Part shown: in pieces, positions 1 through 7,539 of the stretch | How positions within the stretch are numbered: position 1 is the stretch's first letter | Layout: the number at the start of each line of letters is the position of its first letter | NCBI GenBank assembly: GCA_900550195.1 | Contig: URRB01000005.1 | Coordinates: 62,001-126,000, forward strand | Reading direction: 5' to 3' | DNA: 64,000 bases | Origin: an uncultured Collinsella sp. | GTDB lineage: Bacteria; Actinomycetota; Coriobacteriia; Coriobacteriales; Coriobacteriaceae | Notes under the pieces: model-generated | Seen by the model: only the letters and a program-made list of their open reading frames with translations | Database searches by the model: none | Told to the model about the DNA's origin: nothing | Translations under genes and position numbers: made by a program

Positions 1-1261
1 CGCGGTCGATCACGGCCAGGTCGATAAGATTTTTGAGGCCGGTCTGGAAGAAGCTGTTCAAAAACGCATGGCGCAGCACACGCGCGTCCTCGTTGCCGTC
101 GGTGTTGAGATAGCGCTCGAGTACGATACGGTCCTCGGTGAGGGTGCCGGTCTTGTCGCAGCACAGTACGTCCATGGCGCCCAGGTTTTGGATCGCGGGA
201 AGTTCCTTGACGATAACCTGGCGACGGGCGAGATCCTTGGCGCCCTGCGACAGGCTCGTGGTCACGATGACAGGCAACATTTGCGGCGTGATGCCCACGG
301 CCACGCTCGTGGCGAACAGCAGCGCGTCGATGACGTTGCCCTTGGTGGCGGCGTTGATGGCAAACACGGCCGGCGCCATGGCGAGCATCAGGCGCACCAG
401 GAGCATCGAGACGCTCGAGACGCCGCGGTCAAACGCGCTTTTCTCGCCGCGTCCGTTGAGCATCTTGGCGATGCCGCCCAGGTAGGTGTTCGAACCGGTG
501 GCGACGACAAGTGCCATGGCGGTGCCGTTTTGTACGGAGGTGCCGGTAAAGACGATGTTCTTGCAGGCGGAGAGCGGCAGCGTGGAGCCGTCGGCGCCCT
601 CGATGACGGTGGCGGCCATGGTCTTCTCGACGGCTTCGCTTTCGCCGGTGAGGGCGGACTCGATTACAAACAGGTCGCGTGCGGTAATGATACGGGCATC
701 GGCCGGCACCATGTCGCCGGCAGAGAGGCGGATCACGTCGCCGGGGACGAGCTCATCGAAGGGGATCTCGATGCGCTCGCCGTCGCGCAGGGCGGTGCAG
801 GTGTTGGAGACCAGGTCCTTGAGGGCCTCGGCCGCATTGCCGCTGCGTGCTTCCTGGATAAACTTCATGCCACCCGATACCAGCAGCATGATGCCGATGA
901 CGATGACCGTGGAGGGGTCGCGCTGCGGCTCGGGCACGGCGAGCACGTCGATGTAGAGCGAGACCAGCGCGAGCGCGGCGAGGATGCCGGCGAAGGGGTC
1001 GATGAAGGCATCGGCGATGCGGCGGGCAAGCGTCTTGGTCGGCGCCTCGATGGTGTTGGGACCGGCGGCGTTCAGGCGCTCGGCGGCCTGATCGGCGGTG
1101 AGGCCGTCAGCCGTGGCGTCGAGCAGCACGAGGGCGTCCTCGGTGCTATGGGTTGCGGCAAAGATGGTGTTCTTGGCAAGGCCGGTGTGAGCGGCAGGGC
1201 GCGCCGTGCGGCGGCGCTTGGAGATGACTTCGAGTACCGTGGCGGTTTTGAGCATCAGCAT
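1..1261 (-). CDS. mgtA: Mg2+-importing P-type ATPase, MgtA-like (3' end outside window)
   Basis: The minus strand encodes about 420 N-terminal residues of a P-type ATPase that runs off the left edge. An actuator-domain region with LTGESEAVEK and the phosphorylation motif CDKTGTLTED are both visible, and two hydrophobic pairs precede them. The spacing and the LPVIVTTSLSQGAKDLA stretch before the catalytic Asp fit the MgtA/MgtB (P3B) magnesium class, which imports Mg2+ across the membrane at the cost of ATP. The start is the ATG at 1261, or the second ATG at 1255, behind an AAGGAGG Shine-Dalgarno at 1266-1272. About 220 bp upstream on the same strand lie a 23-codon ORF and a hairpin that could form a leader. 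The substrate is inferred from family resemblance. Confidence 0.85.
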   Translation of the reverse strand, partial: MLMLKTATVLEVISKRRRTARPAAHTGLAKNTIFAATHSTEDALVLLDATADGLTADQAAERLNAAGPNTIEAPTKTLARRIADAFIDPFAGILAALALVSLYIDVLAVPEPQRDPSTVIVIGIMLLVSGGMKFIQEARSGNAAEALKDLVSNTCTALRDGERIEIPFDELVPGDVIRLSAGDMVPADARIITARDLFVIESALTGESEAVEKTMAATVIEGADGSTLPLSACKNIVFTGTSVQNGTAMALVVATGSNTYLGGIAKMLNGRGEKSAFDRGVSSVSMLLVRLMLAMAPAVFAINAATKGNVIDALLFATSVAVGITPQMLPVIVTTSLSQGAKDLARRQVIVKELPAIQNLGAMDVLCCDKTGTLTEDRIVLERYLNTDGNEDARVLRHAFLNSFFQTGLKNLIDLAVIDR

Positions 1262-1339
1262 AGGGTCCTCCTTGTTAAAGGGAGTTAGCGTACGTGTCGT
1301 ATTGAATTGCAAAAAACCTAGATGTCGCTCACGTCATGC

Positions 1340-1385
1340 TCGCGAACCACCACAAAGGGGACAGGCACCTTTGTGGTGGTTTTGA
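1340..1385. repeat. Intergenic hairpin, CCTGTCCCC-loop family
   Basis: A long dyad: arms CCACCACAAAGG and CCTTTGTGGTGG enclose a loop that on the minus strand reads TGCCTGTCCC. Related copies with the same loop core but different stems occur at 3627-3659, 7366-7398 and 34313-34349, and a half copy at 33181-33199. Here it lies between the 23-aa ORF and mgtA, so it could also be a leader hairpin or terminator, though no long T-run follows on either strand. Confidence 0.7.
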
Positions 1386-1402
1386 CGATCGGTTGGTGGC
1401 GC

Positions 1403-1474
1403 TTATGCGTGCGCGGAGTCCTCGCGGCGTGCCGAGGGCGACATACAGGTTTTTCGACTATGACTGCCTTCCAT
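1403..1474 (-). CDS. Possible 23-aa leader peptide upstream of mgtA
   Basis: A 23-codon ORF (MEGSHSRKTCM... ending in EDSAHA) is preceded by a near-perfect ribosome binding site AAGGAGGTG, four bases from its ATG. Upstream on the minus strand is a TTGACA at about 1562-1567 that could be a -35 element. Downstream come the 1340-1385 hairpin and then mgtA. A short, well-translated ORF in front of a hairpin and a Mg2+ transporter resembles a leader peptide such as MgtL in enterobacteria, but this peptide has no proline run and no sequence resemblance that I can see. Translation is supported only by the Shine-Dalgarno. Confidence 0.35.
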   Translation of the reverse strand: MEGSHSRKTCMSPSARREDSAHA

Positions 1475-1699
1475 GGCACACCTCCTTAAGGCCGGGCGCT
1501 GTGCGCTTTGGGTATCTCGTGCCCGTTTCAATCCGCCGGTATTTTTGACGAGGGGGTTTGACGTGTCAACCCCATTGTTCGGAAAATCATCGCCCCTGAC
1601 AAAGCCCTTACAGAGCGCCATGGCTTCAAAGCGCGCCCGCATCGACGTCCTACCTGCGCTAAACTGTGAAACACGTACGCGATTACGAGAGGAGCCCGC

Positions 1700-2383
1700 A
1701 TGGAGGCTTACAAGCAAGAGTTCATCAAGTTTATGGTCGAGTCCGACGTTCTTAAGTTCGGCAGCTTTACGCTTAAGAGCGGCCGTCAGTCCCCGTTCTT
1801 TATGAACGCCGGCGCCTACGTGACGGGCTATCAGCTCAAGAAGCTGGGCGAGTATTATGCCCAGGCCATCCACGATAACTTTGGCGACGACTTTGACGTG
1901 CTGTTCGGGCCTGCCTACAAGGGCATTCCGCTGGCCGTCGTGACCGCCATTGCCTACCACGAGCTGTACGGCAAGGAGGTCAAGTACTGCTGCGACCGCA
2001 AGGAGGCCAAGGACCACGGCGCCGACAAGGGCAACCTGCTGGGCTACGAGCCCCAGGACGGCGACCGCGTGATCATGGTCGAGGACGTCACCACCAGCGG
2101 CAAGTCCATCGACGAGACCTATCCCAAGGTCAAGGCTGCCGCCGATGTCGAGATTAAGGGCCTGATCGTTTCCCTCAACCGCATGGAGGTCGGCAAGGGT
2201 GGCGTGACCACCGCGCAGAAGGAGATCGAGGCCAAGTACGGTTTCCCCGTCGCGAGCATCGTCTCCATGGCCGAGGTCATCGAGACCCTCTACAACCACG
2301 AGATCGACGGCAAGGTCGTCATCGACGACGAGCTCAAGACCGCCATCGACGCCTACTACGAGCAGTACGGAGCACGGGAGTAG
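1700..2383 (+). CDS. pyrE: Orotate phosphoribosyltransferase
   Basis: A 227-aa cytoplasmic enzyme that transfers ribose-5-phosphate from PRPP to orotate, giving OMP, the fifth step of de novo pyrimidine synthesis. The type I phosphoribosyltransferase PRPP loop is clear as VIMVEDVTTSGKS at about residues 125-137. The N-terminal FGSFTLKSGRQSPFF segment and the GPAYKGIPLA motif are typical of the longer PyrE forms. The ATG follows AGAGGAG with normal spacing. It is divergent from the mgtA leader and stands alone: no other pyr gene is nearby. Its TAG stop is immediately followed by a copy of the structured repeat described at 2383-2559. Confidence 0.95.
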   Translation: MEAYKQEFIKFMVESDVLKFGSFTLKSGRQSPFFMNAGAYVTGYQLKKLGEYYAQAIHDNFGDDFDVLFGPAYKGIPLAVVTAIAYHELYGKEVKYCCDRKEAKDHGADKGNLLGYEPQDGDRVIMVEDVTTSGKSIDETYPKVKAAADVEIKGLIVSLNRMEVGKGGVTTAQKEIEAKYGFPVASIVSMAEVIETLYNHEIDGKVVIDDELKTAIDAYYEQYGARE

Positions 2384-2559
2384 TTACGCGGTTTTCCAAA
2401 CCGCGTAACGGCTCGACGCTGCAAACGCCCCTAAGCGGCAATCTGCCTTTCAATCGTCGGGCATGGCCAGAAGGCCTATGCCCTCCTCTTTCAAGGCACC
2501 TTGCTCGCTTAGGGGCGTTTTCGCTGTCGGTACCAAAACATCGGCGTTGCCGTTGGGCA
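2383..2559 (+). repeat. Structured intergenic element, copy 1
   Basis: The element starts on the last base of the pyrE stop codon. It has an opening hairpin (GTTACGCGGTTT / AAACCGCGTAAC), then the invariant GACGCTGC, an outer stem (AAACGCCCCTAAGCG / CGCTTAGGGGCGTTT), an inner hairpin around GGCATGGCCAGAAGG, and the closing CGCTGTC. A 3' extension containing AACATCGGCGTTGCC is shared with copies 2 and 3. Other copies are at 10604-10780, 30287-30540 and 45931-46073 (minus), with a partial copy at 12759-12797. Stems differ between copies but stay paired. Confidence 0.8.
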
Positions 2560-2631
2560 GCTAATTTGGGGCGGGCTATTTTGACTGCTTTACATGCGAA
2601 AGTAGTCAAAATAGCCCGCCCCAAATTAGCT
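2559..2631. repeat. Perfect 28-bp inverted repeat
   Basis: Arms 2559-2586 and 2604-2631 are exact reverse complements (28 of 28) around a 17-nt loop. The core GGGGCGGGCTATTTTGACT recurs in degenerate, single-arm form at about 37830-37860. It sits between pyrE and the convergent rpiR-type gene. No T-run follows, so it is not a textbook terminator. Confidence 0.85.
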
Positions 2632-2652
2632 ACCTTTCCACCAAAAATGAGC

Positions 2653-2708
2653 GTGGATAATCTTCCGTTTTTGGCCCGTGTGGGGGCTCAAAGTGGGAGA
2701 TTATCCAC
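2653..2708. repeat. Inverted repeat GTGGATAATCT / AGATTATCCAC
   Basis: Eleven-base perfect arms at 2653-2663 and 2698-2708 form a dyad just downstream of the 28-bp hairpin and just past the 3' end of the minus-strand RpiR gene. An extra ATCCACGCT lies at about 2732-2740, so the motif is partly repeated. Its role is unknown; it may help terminate the minus-strand transcript. Confidence 0.6.
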
Positions 2709-2745
2709 TCTCATCGAGTGAGCGTCCGAAAATCCACGCTCGCTG

Positions 2746-3600
2746 CTACCTGAGTCCCGGGAGGCGGGTGTAGGGGAACGAGCGCTCTAGGAATTCGGAG
2801 CAGCGGGCGTAGTCTTTGGCGAAGTAGCTGCTGTAGAGTGAATCGAGCACGTATTGCACGGCGATGTGGCTGGCAAACTGCGTGATGCGGTGCGTCATGC
2901 TTTCGTGGTCGCTCACTGTGAGGTAGGCGGCAAAGCCGGGGTGCAGGCGCGCGCAGTATGGCGTGCCGATGACAACGACGGGGACATGGCGACTGCTGAG
3001 GATCGGCAAGATTTCCTTTAAATTGGGCGCAAGGCCGCTGTAGGAGATGACGATGGCCGCATGGTCGGGGTCCGAGGCGAGTGCCGTGCGCACCTGAGCT
3101 TCGATGCCGTCGTAGCACGTCGCGCTTTTTCCGGCGGAGAGCAGGCGGTCGCGGAACATTCCCGCTGGGTAGAGGTTGTGCGAGCCCGTATAGATGTCGA
3201 CCTGTCGGGCGTTCGCGATAAGTTTGGCGGCGTGGTCGAGCTGCGCGGGGTCGAGCATCTCCTGCGTCTCGGCCAACGTGGTCTGGTAGAGCCCTTCCAT
3301 GCGTTCCATAACCTGTGCAGGCGTGGACGTGGCATCGAAGGGAAAGTTGATATCCACGTCGCGGCGGTTGCCCGCCTCGGTCGCCAGGCGGATGAGCTCG
3401 ACCTTGAGGTCCTTAAAGCCCTCGAGGCCGAGCTTTTTGCAAAAGCGGTGCACGCTCGCGACCGAAACGTTGGCGCGGGCAGCAAACTCCTTAATGGAGA
3501 GCCCTCGGATGTCTTCGCCCATGGCAAGGGCCGAGATGCCGAGCTGCTGTTCGGTGGGGGTAAGGCCCTGCGCCTCGGAAATCTTGCGTTTGATATCCAT
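2746..3600 (-). CDS. RpiR/MurR-family transcriptional regulator
   Basis: A 284-aa regulator with an N-terminal helix-turn-helix (SIKEFAARANVSVASVHRFC, residues about 35-55) and a C-terminal SIS sugar-phosphate-binding domain (residues about 110-270, including IYTGSHNLYPAGMF and IVISYSG). RpiR proteins sense phosphorylated sugars and control catabolic operons. The start MDIKRK at 3600 is preferred to an upstream in-frame ATG at 3630, which lies in repeat DNA. The gene is downstream of, and co-oriented with, the GH106-like glycosidase and probably regulates this sugar block. The inducer cannot be read from the sequence. Confidence 0.85.
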   Translation of the reverse strand: MDIKRKISEAQGLTPTEQQLGISALAMGEDIRGLSIKEFAARANVSVASVHRFCKKLGLEGFKDLKVELIRLATEAGNRRDVDINFPFDATSTPAQVMERMEGLYQTTLAETQEMLDPAQLDHAAKLIANARQVDIYTGSHNLYPAGMFRDRLLSAGKSATCYDGIEAQVRTALASDPDHAAIVISYSGLAPNLKEILPILSSRHVPVVVIGTPYCARLHPGFAAYLTVSDHESMTHRITQFASHIAVQYVLDSLYSSYFAKDYARCSEFLERSFPYTRLPGLR

Positions 3601-3626
3601 TCGAACTCCCGCGCTCACTAAACCGA

Positions 3627-3659
3627 CCAAAAGGGGACAGGTTTATTTTGGCAGGTTTT
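3627..3659 (-). repeat. CCTGTCCCC hairpin at the glycosidase 3' end
   Basis: Read on the minus strand this is CAAAACCTGCCAAAATAA... followed by CCTGTCCCCTTTTGG, a small hairpin (CCAAAA/TTTTGG) with a CCTGTCCC loop. It contains the TAA stop of the glycosidase. A nearly identical inverted copy lies at 7366-7398 against the AraC gene stop, so both outward-facing genes end in the same element. Confidence 0.7.
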
Positions 3660-6243
3660 GCCCGCGAAGGGTAACGGGGCCGAGGACACCGCTGGGCGCG
3701 ACGGGCTCGGTGAGGGCGAAGATGTCGGGAATCGCATGGTCGAGCGTGTTGATGACATCGATGGTGAGCTCGTGCGTGCCGGCGGCAAGCGCGCCTGTCG
3801 CAAAGCGATAGGGCGGGCAGATGCGCGTGCCGAGCGTTTGTCCGTCGAGCGTGAGTGTTGCGACTTCGTAGACATCCCCTAGGTCAATGGCGGTGTGGGC
3901 GAGGTCGTCGGTCAGCTCGAACGACGTGCGATAGCGGAACGTGCCGCAGGTGCCGGCGAACTGCTCGGCCGTGAGGTCGCACAGCTGCTCGAGCTTTTGC
4001 GGCTCGCCAAAGGTTCCATCGCTGCTGGCAGGGGAGAGGGCAACGGTCCACGGTCCGTCGATGCTCAGGCAAGCCGCATCATCCGCATTCGTGTTCGCCC
4101 TGCCGTCGAGTCCGACCTCGTCGCCCGTTCCCAGAACAACAACGCAGCTCTCGAAGGGCGCCAGCTCCAACACGCCGTCAAACGCAACGGACTCGGTACC
4201 GTTCAGCAGGTCGAGACACGTGCTGCGCAGGCGCTCGCCTTGCGCAAGTGCAACCGTGCAGTGAATGCTCTCACGTGGATGCTCGTTGACTAGCATCACA
4301 TAGGTCTCGCCCGCCCGCTCGTAGCGAAGCGCGCGTAGCCAGGGCTGCGGCGTATCGGTCACAACGGTCTGCAGCCCTGCGCGTGCAAGCGCGGCCGCCA
4401 CGTCGGCAAGCGGGGTCGCGGCAAGGCCGCTCAGCTCGGCCGCGCCATCCGCGTCGTAAAGCGCGCCGGGCACCTCGTCGACGGCAAGCACCATAACCCC
4501 CGCGGCAATCATGCGCCCCACGGCCCGTGCTGTGGCAGCACCAATAAACGAAGCCCCGGGCATGACAAACGCCTGGTAGCGGCAGCCATTGACGGCAAGC
4601 GTTCCATCGGCAATCGAGACCTCGTAGCGCCCCTCATCCTCAAAAGCCTCTGCCGGCACAAAATCAAAGTCGATCTGCGCGCGCGTGAGCTCGGCTGCCA
4701 CGCACTCGATGGGCATGGCGTTGCCGGCCCATTCGGCATCGGCATGGTACAGGATGGCGACGGGGCGAGCGGCAGCGCCTCCCGAAAGGAGTGTCGCCGT
4801 GCGATTCATATAGCGCATGAGCTGGCCAAAGTGCGGCCACTGCGGGTTGTTGCCGTGTGCGTAAAAGTGCGGCGGGCAGTCCCAGTCGGGGAAGGACGCC
4901 ATGCTAAACGCGTGCGGCGTAAACCAGTTAATACCGCGGACGAGCATATGGTCGGCAATCCATTTCATCTCGCGCAGACCCTCGTGCCAGCCAAAGGCGC
5001 CAAAGACCTCGGCCATGCAGCGCCCCTGCTTTTTGGGGTCGAGGCGCGCGGCCGAAGAGCCCAACTTAGCAAGCGCGTACGTAAAGAACTCCATGTTCCA
5101 TGCGCCGTGGAAATAGCTGTAGCGCCCGCGGTCAATTCCGGGGGCAAGCTGATTGATGACCACGTCGACGCCGGCCATGTCCTGCCCCGCGACCGCGCGG
5201 AAGTAATGTCCGGCGCCCTGGCCCAGGCGCGTGTGGCAACTCTTGTCCTCGATCACGTGGCCAATGTGCATAACGCCGTGCGTGCGGCACCAGTCGCCGA
5301 TCTGCTCGTCAAAGCACATGCGGTAGAGCTGCGTGGCAATATCCATGTAGGCGTGACGGATCTGGGCGCCGTTTGCCTCGCGCGTCCAAAGGCCGTGCAA
5401 CTTGGCAAGCCAATTCTCGCCAAGCGCATCGCGCAGGCGGCGGGCGAGCTCGTCCGACCAGGGCAGTGCCAGGTCGTTGCGCCCGATAAAGCTGCTGGTA
5501 GAGGTGTCGTCAAGCGTAGTGCCCTTTTCGTTCATAAAGCCGGGTTCGTCGGTGAAAAAGCCCAGGATGGTCTTGCCGAACTCGTCGCCCAGATGCTCAA
5601 ACGTTGGTTCGTAGACGGCGTCGATCAACACGCGGCACGAGGCGGCATCGACCATGTTGATGTACTCGTCGCGAAAGCCGGTCTTTTGGCTGATGACGTA
5701 CAGCCCGATCGTGGTGACGCCGGTGGGGGCGTCAAAACGCAGGCGGGCAGGGGTGCCGTCGTCGCTTTCCTCAACAGCGAACTCAAGACCGAGCGGCGCG
5801 CCGGCGGCATCGAAAACCGCCGCGCCCACAAAACGCTCCGTGGGATCCATCAGGTTACCGAGTTTGATAGTCGTGGACGGCTGAGGGCCGACAACCGTAA
5901 CCGTGCGATGCTTGAGCACGGTCTTCTTGAGCGCAGGGTCGACGCCATCGCCCGCAAGCGCGCCGTTGGCATAGCCTGTGGGGAAGTGGGCGTCGTCGAG
6001 CAGCCAGATCTTTAACCCCAGGCGCTTGCACTCGCCGATGATAAAGCGCAGGTCAGACCACCAGCCGTCGCGACAGAAATCGGGATGCGTGCGCGATTCC
6101 AGGCAAACCTCGCGGATGTCGGCCCCGGCAATCTGCTCCAAATACTCGGTAATCGTCTCGCGCACCTCGCCCTTGAGCCACAAGAACGGAAGTACATGGT
6201 TGTCGTGGGTGCCGCCAAGCACCTGCTCAAAATACGCCGCCAT
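3643..6243 (-). CDS. GH106-like glycoside hydrolase (alpha-L-rhamnosidase-like)
   Basis: An 866-aa protein without signal peptide, so probably cytoplasmic. The N-terminal half looks like the TIM-barrel region of GH106-type alpha-L-rhamnosidase-like proteins: GYANGALAGDG near residue 75, FFTDEPGF near 235, and HIGHVIEDKS near 320. The C-terminal 150 residues (from about 715) resemble a galactose-binding beta-sandwich (SFELTDDLAHTAIDLGDVYEVATL). Such enzymes remove rhamnose or related sugars from plant or bacterial glycans. It is divergent from an AraC regulator (117-bp gap) and upstream of an RpiR regulator. The family call is by resemblance; substrate and catalytic residues are not established here. 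Confidence 0.65.
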   Translation of the reverse strand: MAAYFEQVLGGTHDNHVLPFLWLKGEVRETITEYLEQIAGADIREVCLESRTHPDFCRDGWWSDLRFIIGECKRLGLKIWLLDDAHFPTGYANGALAGDGVDPALKKTVLKHRTVTVVGPQPSTTIKLGNLMDPTERFVGAAVFDAAGAPLGLEFAVEESDDGTPARLRFDAPTGVTTIGLYVISQKTGFRDEYINMVDAASCRVLIDAVYEPTFEHLGDEFGKTILGFFTDEPGFMNEKGTTLDDTSTSSFIGRNDLALPWSDELARRLRDALGENWLAKLHGLWTREANGAQIRHAYMDIATQLYRMCFDEQIGDWCRTHGVMHIGHVIEDKSCHTRLGQGAGHYFRAVAGQDMAGVDVVINQLAPGIDRGRYSYFHGAWNMEFFTYALAKLGSSAARLDPKKQGRCMAEVFGAFGWHEGLREMKWIADHMLVRGINWFTPHAFSMASFPDWDCPPHFYAHGNNPQWPHFGQLMRYMNRTATLLSGGAAARPVAILYHADAEWAGNAMPIECVAAELTRAQIDFDFVPAEAFEDEGRYEVSIADGTLAVNGCRYQAFVMPGASFIGAATARAVGRMIAAGVMVLAVDEVPGALYDADGAAELSGLAATPLADVAAALARAGLQTVVTDTPQPWLRALRYERAGETYVMLVNEHPRESIHCTVALAQGERLRSTCLDLLNGTESVAFDGVLELAPFESCVVVLGTGDEVGLDGRANTNADDAACLSIDGPWTVALSPASSDGTFGEPQKLEQLCDLTAEQFAGTCGTFRYRTSFELTDDLAHTAIDLGDVYEVATLTLDGQTLGTRICPPYRFATGALAAGTHELTIDVINTLDHAIPDIFALTEPVAPSGVLGPVTLRGQNLPK

Positions 6244-6359
6244 ATACGCTCCTCCAAAACCAGCCTTTCAAATCCATTGAAGTCAGAGTACGCCGAGCGC
6301 GCCGCCCTGCTAATATCAAAACCACGGCAGAATATGACCGAATCAACGATAGGAGCACT

Positions 6360-7367
6360 ATGGAGCTCACACATCTGGATAACCTGCTGCTTGAGCTAAC
6401 CGACAGTGAGCGAGCCTATCGCGCGGGCGCCCGTTACGACTGGAGCGATGTACTCGGTCAAGGTAGTCAAGCAGATGTCGATGGTCGGCATATCCGTAAA
6501 ATCGGCAACCCAACGCTCGCTCTGCACCAAGAAGGCATGCCCGAAGGTCTATCGATTGTTCGCAACTCGCGCTTTAATCCTGTGCCGGAACACGTGCACG
6601 ATTATGTCGAAATCAGCTATGTCTATCGAGGGCGAGCGCCGCAAATCGTCAATGGTGCGGCGCTCATGCTTGCTCAAAACGAGGTCCTCTTGCTCGATGC
6701 CGCCTGCCCGCATGCTGTAGGCGAGCTCGGCGAGCACGACATTATGCTGAGCGTCATCATCTCGCGGCCAATGCTCAGCCGCAGCCTGGAGCAAAGCCTT
6801 TCGCCCACAAGCGCGGTGTCGCGCTTCCTGCTCAATGCCCTCAACGATGAAACCGACCACCGCGGTCACGTGCATTTCCACACGGGCAACAGCCGTCGCG
6901 TGCGCCGTTACATGCAGGAGATGCTCTGCGAGCGCCTGGAGCCAACGGCTGCGAGCCCCCAGATTGTCTCGAGACTGTTCGAGCTGCTGCTGGTTGAGCT
7001 CATGCAAAGCTACGAGGCGACGCTGTTGCAAACCGACATGCCCGCGCTGCCGTCGGCACAGGTCGCGGCTGCCATGGGCTACATCGAGCGTCACGCTTGC
7101 GACTGTACCCTCGAGGACCTAGCCCGCCACCTGCGCCTGAGCCCCAACTACGCAAGCGCCCTACTCAAGCGTCAGACAGGACGCACATTCATGCAGCTCG
7201 TGCAAGAGAGCCGCCTGGCGCGCGCAGCGGCACTGCTCGACGCCGGCGCCACGGCAGAGGCGGCCGCGCGCGAGGCGGGTTATGCCAACATGAGCTTCTT
7301 CTACAAAAAGTTTGCCGAGCGTTATGGCTGCACGCCGGCGGCCTATCGTCAGCGTTTGCCCAGATAA
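6360..7367 (+). CDS. AraC-family transcriptional regulator with cupin sensor domain
   Basis: A 335-aa regulator. The N-terminal cupin-like ligand domain includes PEHVHDYVEISYVYRG (residues about 78-93). The C-terminal 100 residues carry the double HTH of AraC proteins (LEDLARHLRLSPNYASALLK and AREAGYANMSFFYKKFAERYG). It is divergent from the GH106-like gene with a 117-bp shared promoter region, the usual arrangement for a local activator of a sugar-degradation gene. The start ATG follows AGGAGC. Its stop is followed directly by the CCTGTCCC hairpin at 7366-7398. Confidence 0.88.
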   Translation: MELTHLDNLLLELTDSERAYRAGARYDWSDVLGQGSQADVDGRHIRKIGNPTLALHQEGMPEGLSIVRNSRFNPVPEHVHDYVEISYVYRGRAPQIVNGAALMLAQNEVLLLDAACPHAVGELGEHDIMLSVIISRPMLSRSLEQSLSPTSAVSRFLLNALNDETDHRGHVHFHTGNSRRVRRYMQEMLCERLEPTAASPQIVSRLFELLLVELMQSYEATLLQTDMPALPSAQVAAAMGYIERHACDCTLEDLARHLRLSPNYASALLKRQTGRTFMQLVQESRLARAAALLDAGATAEAAAREAGYANMSFFYKKFAERYGCTPAAYRQRLPR

Positions 7368-7398
7368 AACCTACCAAAATAAACCTGTCCCTTTTTGG
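7366..7398 (+). repeat. CCTGTCCC hairpin at the araC-type gene 3' end
   Basis: Inverted copy of 3627-3659 with about three mismatches over 33 nt. It begins at the TAA of the AraC-type gene. The stem CCAAAA/TTTTGG with a TAAACCTGTCCC loop could act in 3'-end formation. Confidence 0.7.
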
Positions 7399-7539
7399 CG
7401 GGTATCAGGAAGTGTCAGGGGCGGGACGGCGGCAGGCCGCGGGCGCGAAAAGAAGTGTCGGGTTTGGCGCGGCCGCTCCCGCATTCCCCGCGCGTGGGCG
7501 ATACTCGGCTTATCGACCCGCGATGCAAAGGAGATGCTC

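Noticed and set aside
68..1288. Plus-strand ORF of 406 codons opposite mgtA
   Set aside because: The minus frame has clear P-type ATPase motifs; the plus frame is its shadow.
2334..2624. Minus ORF over the structured repeat after pyrE
   Set aside because: Lies wholly in hairpin DNA and overlaps the pyrE end.
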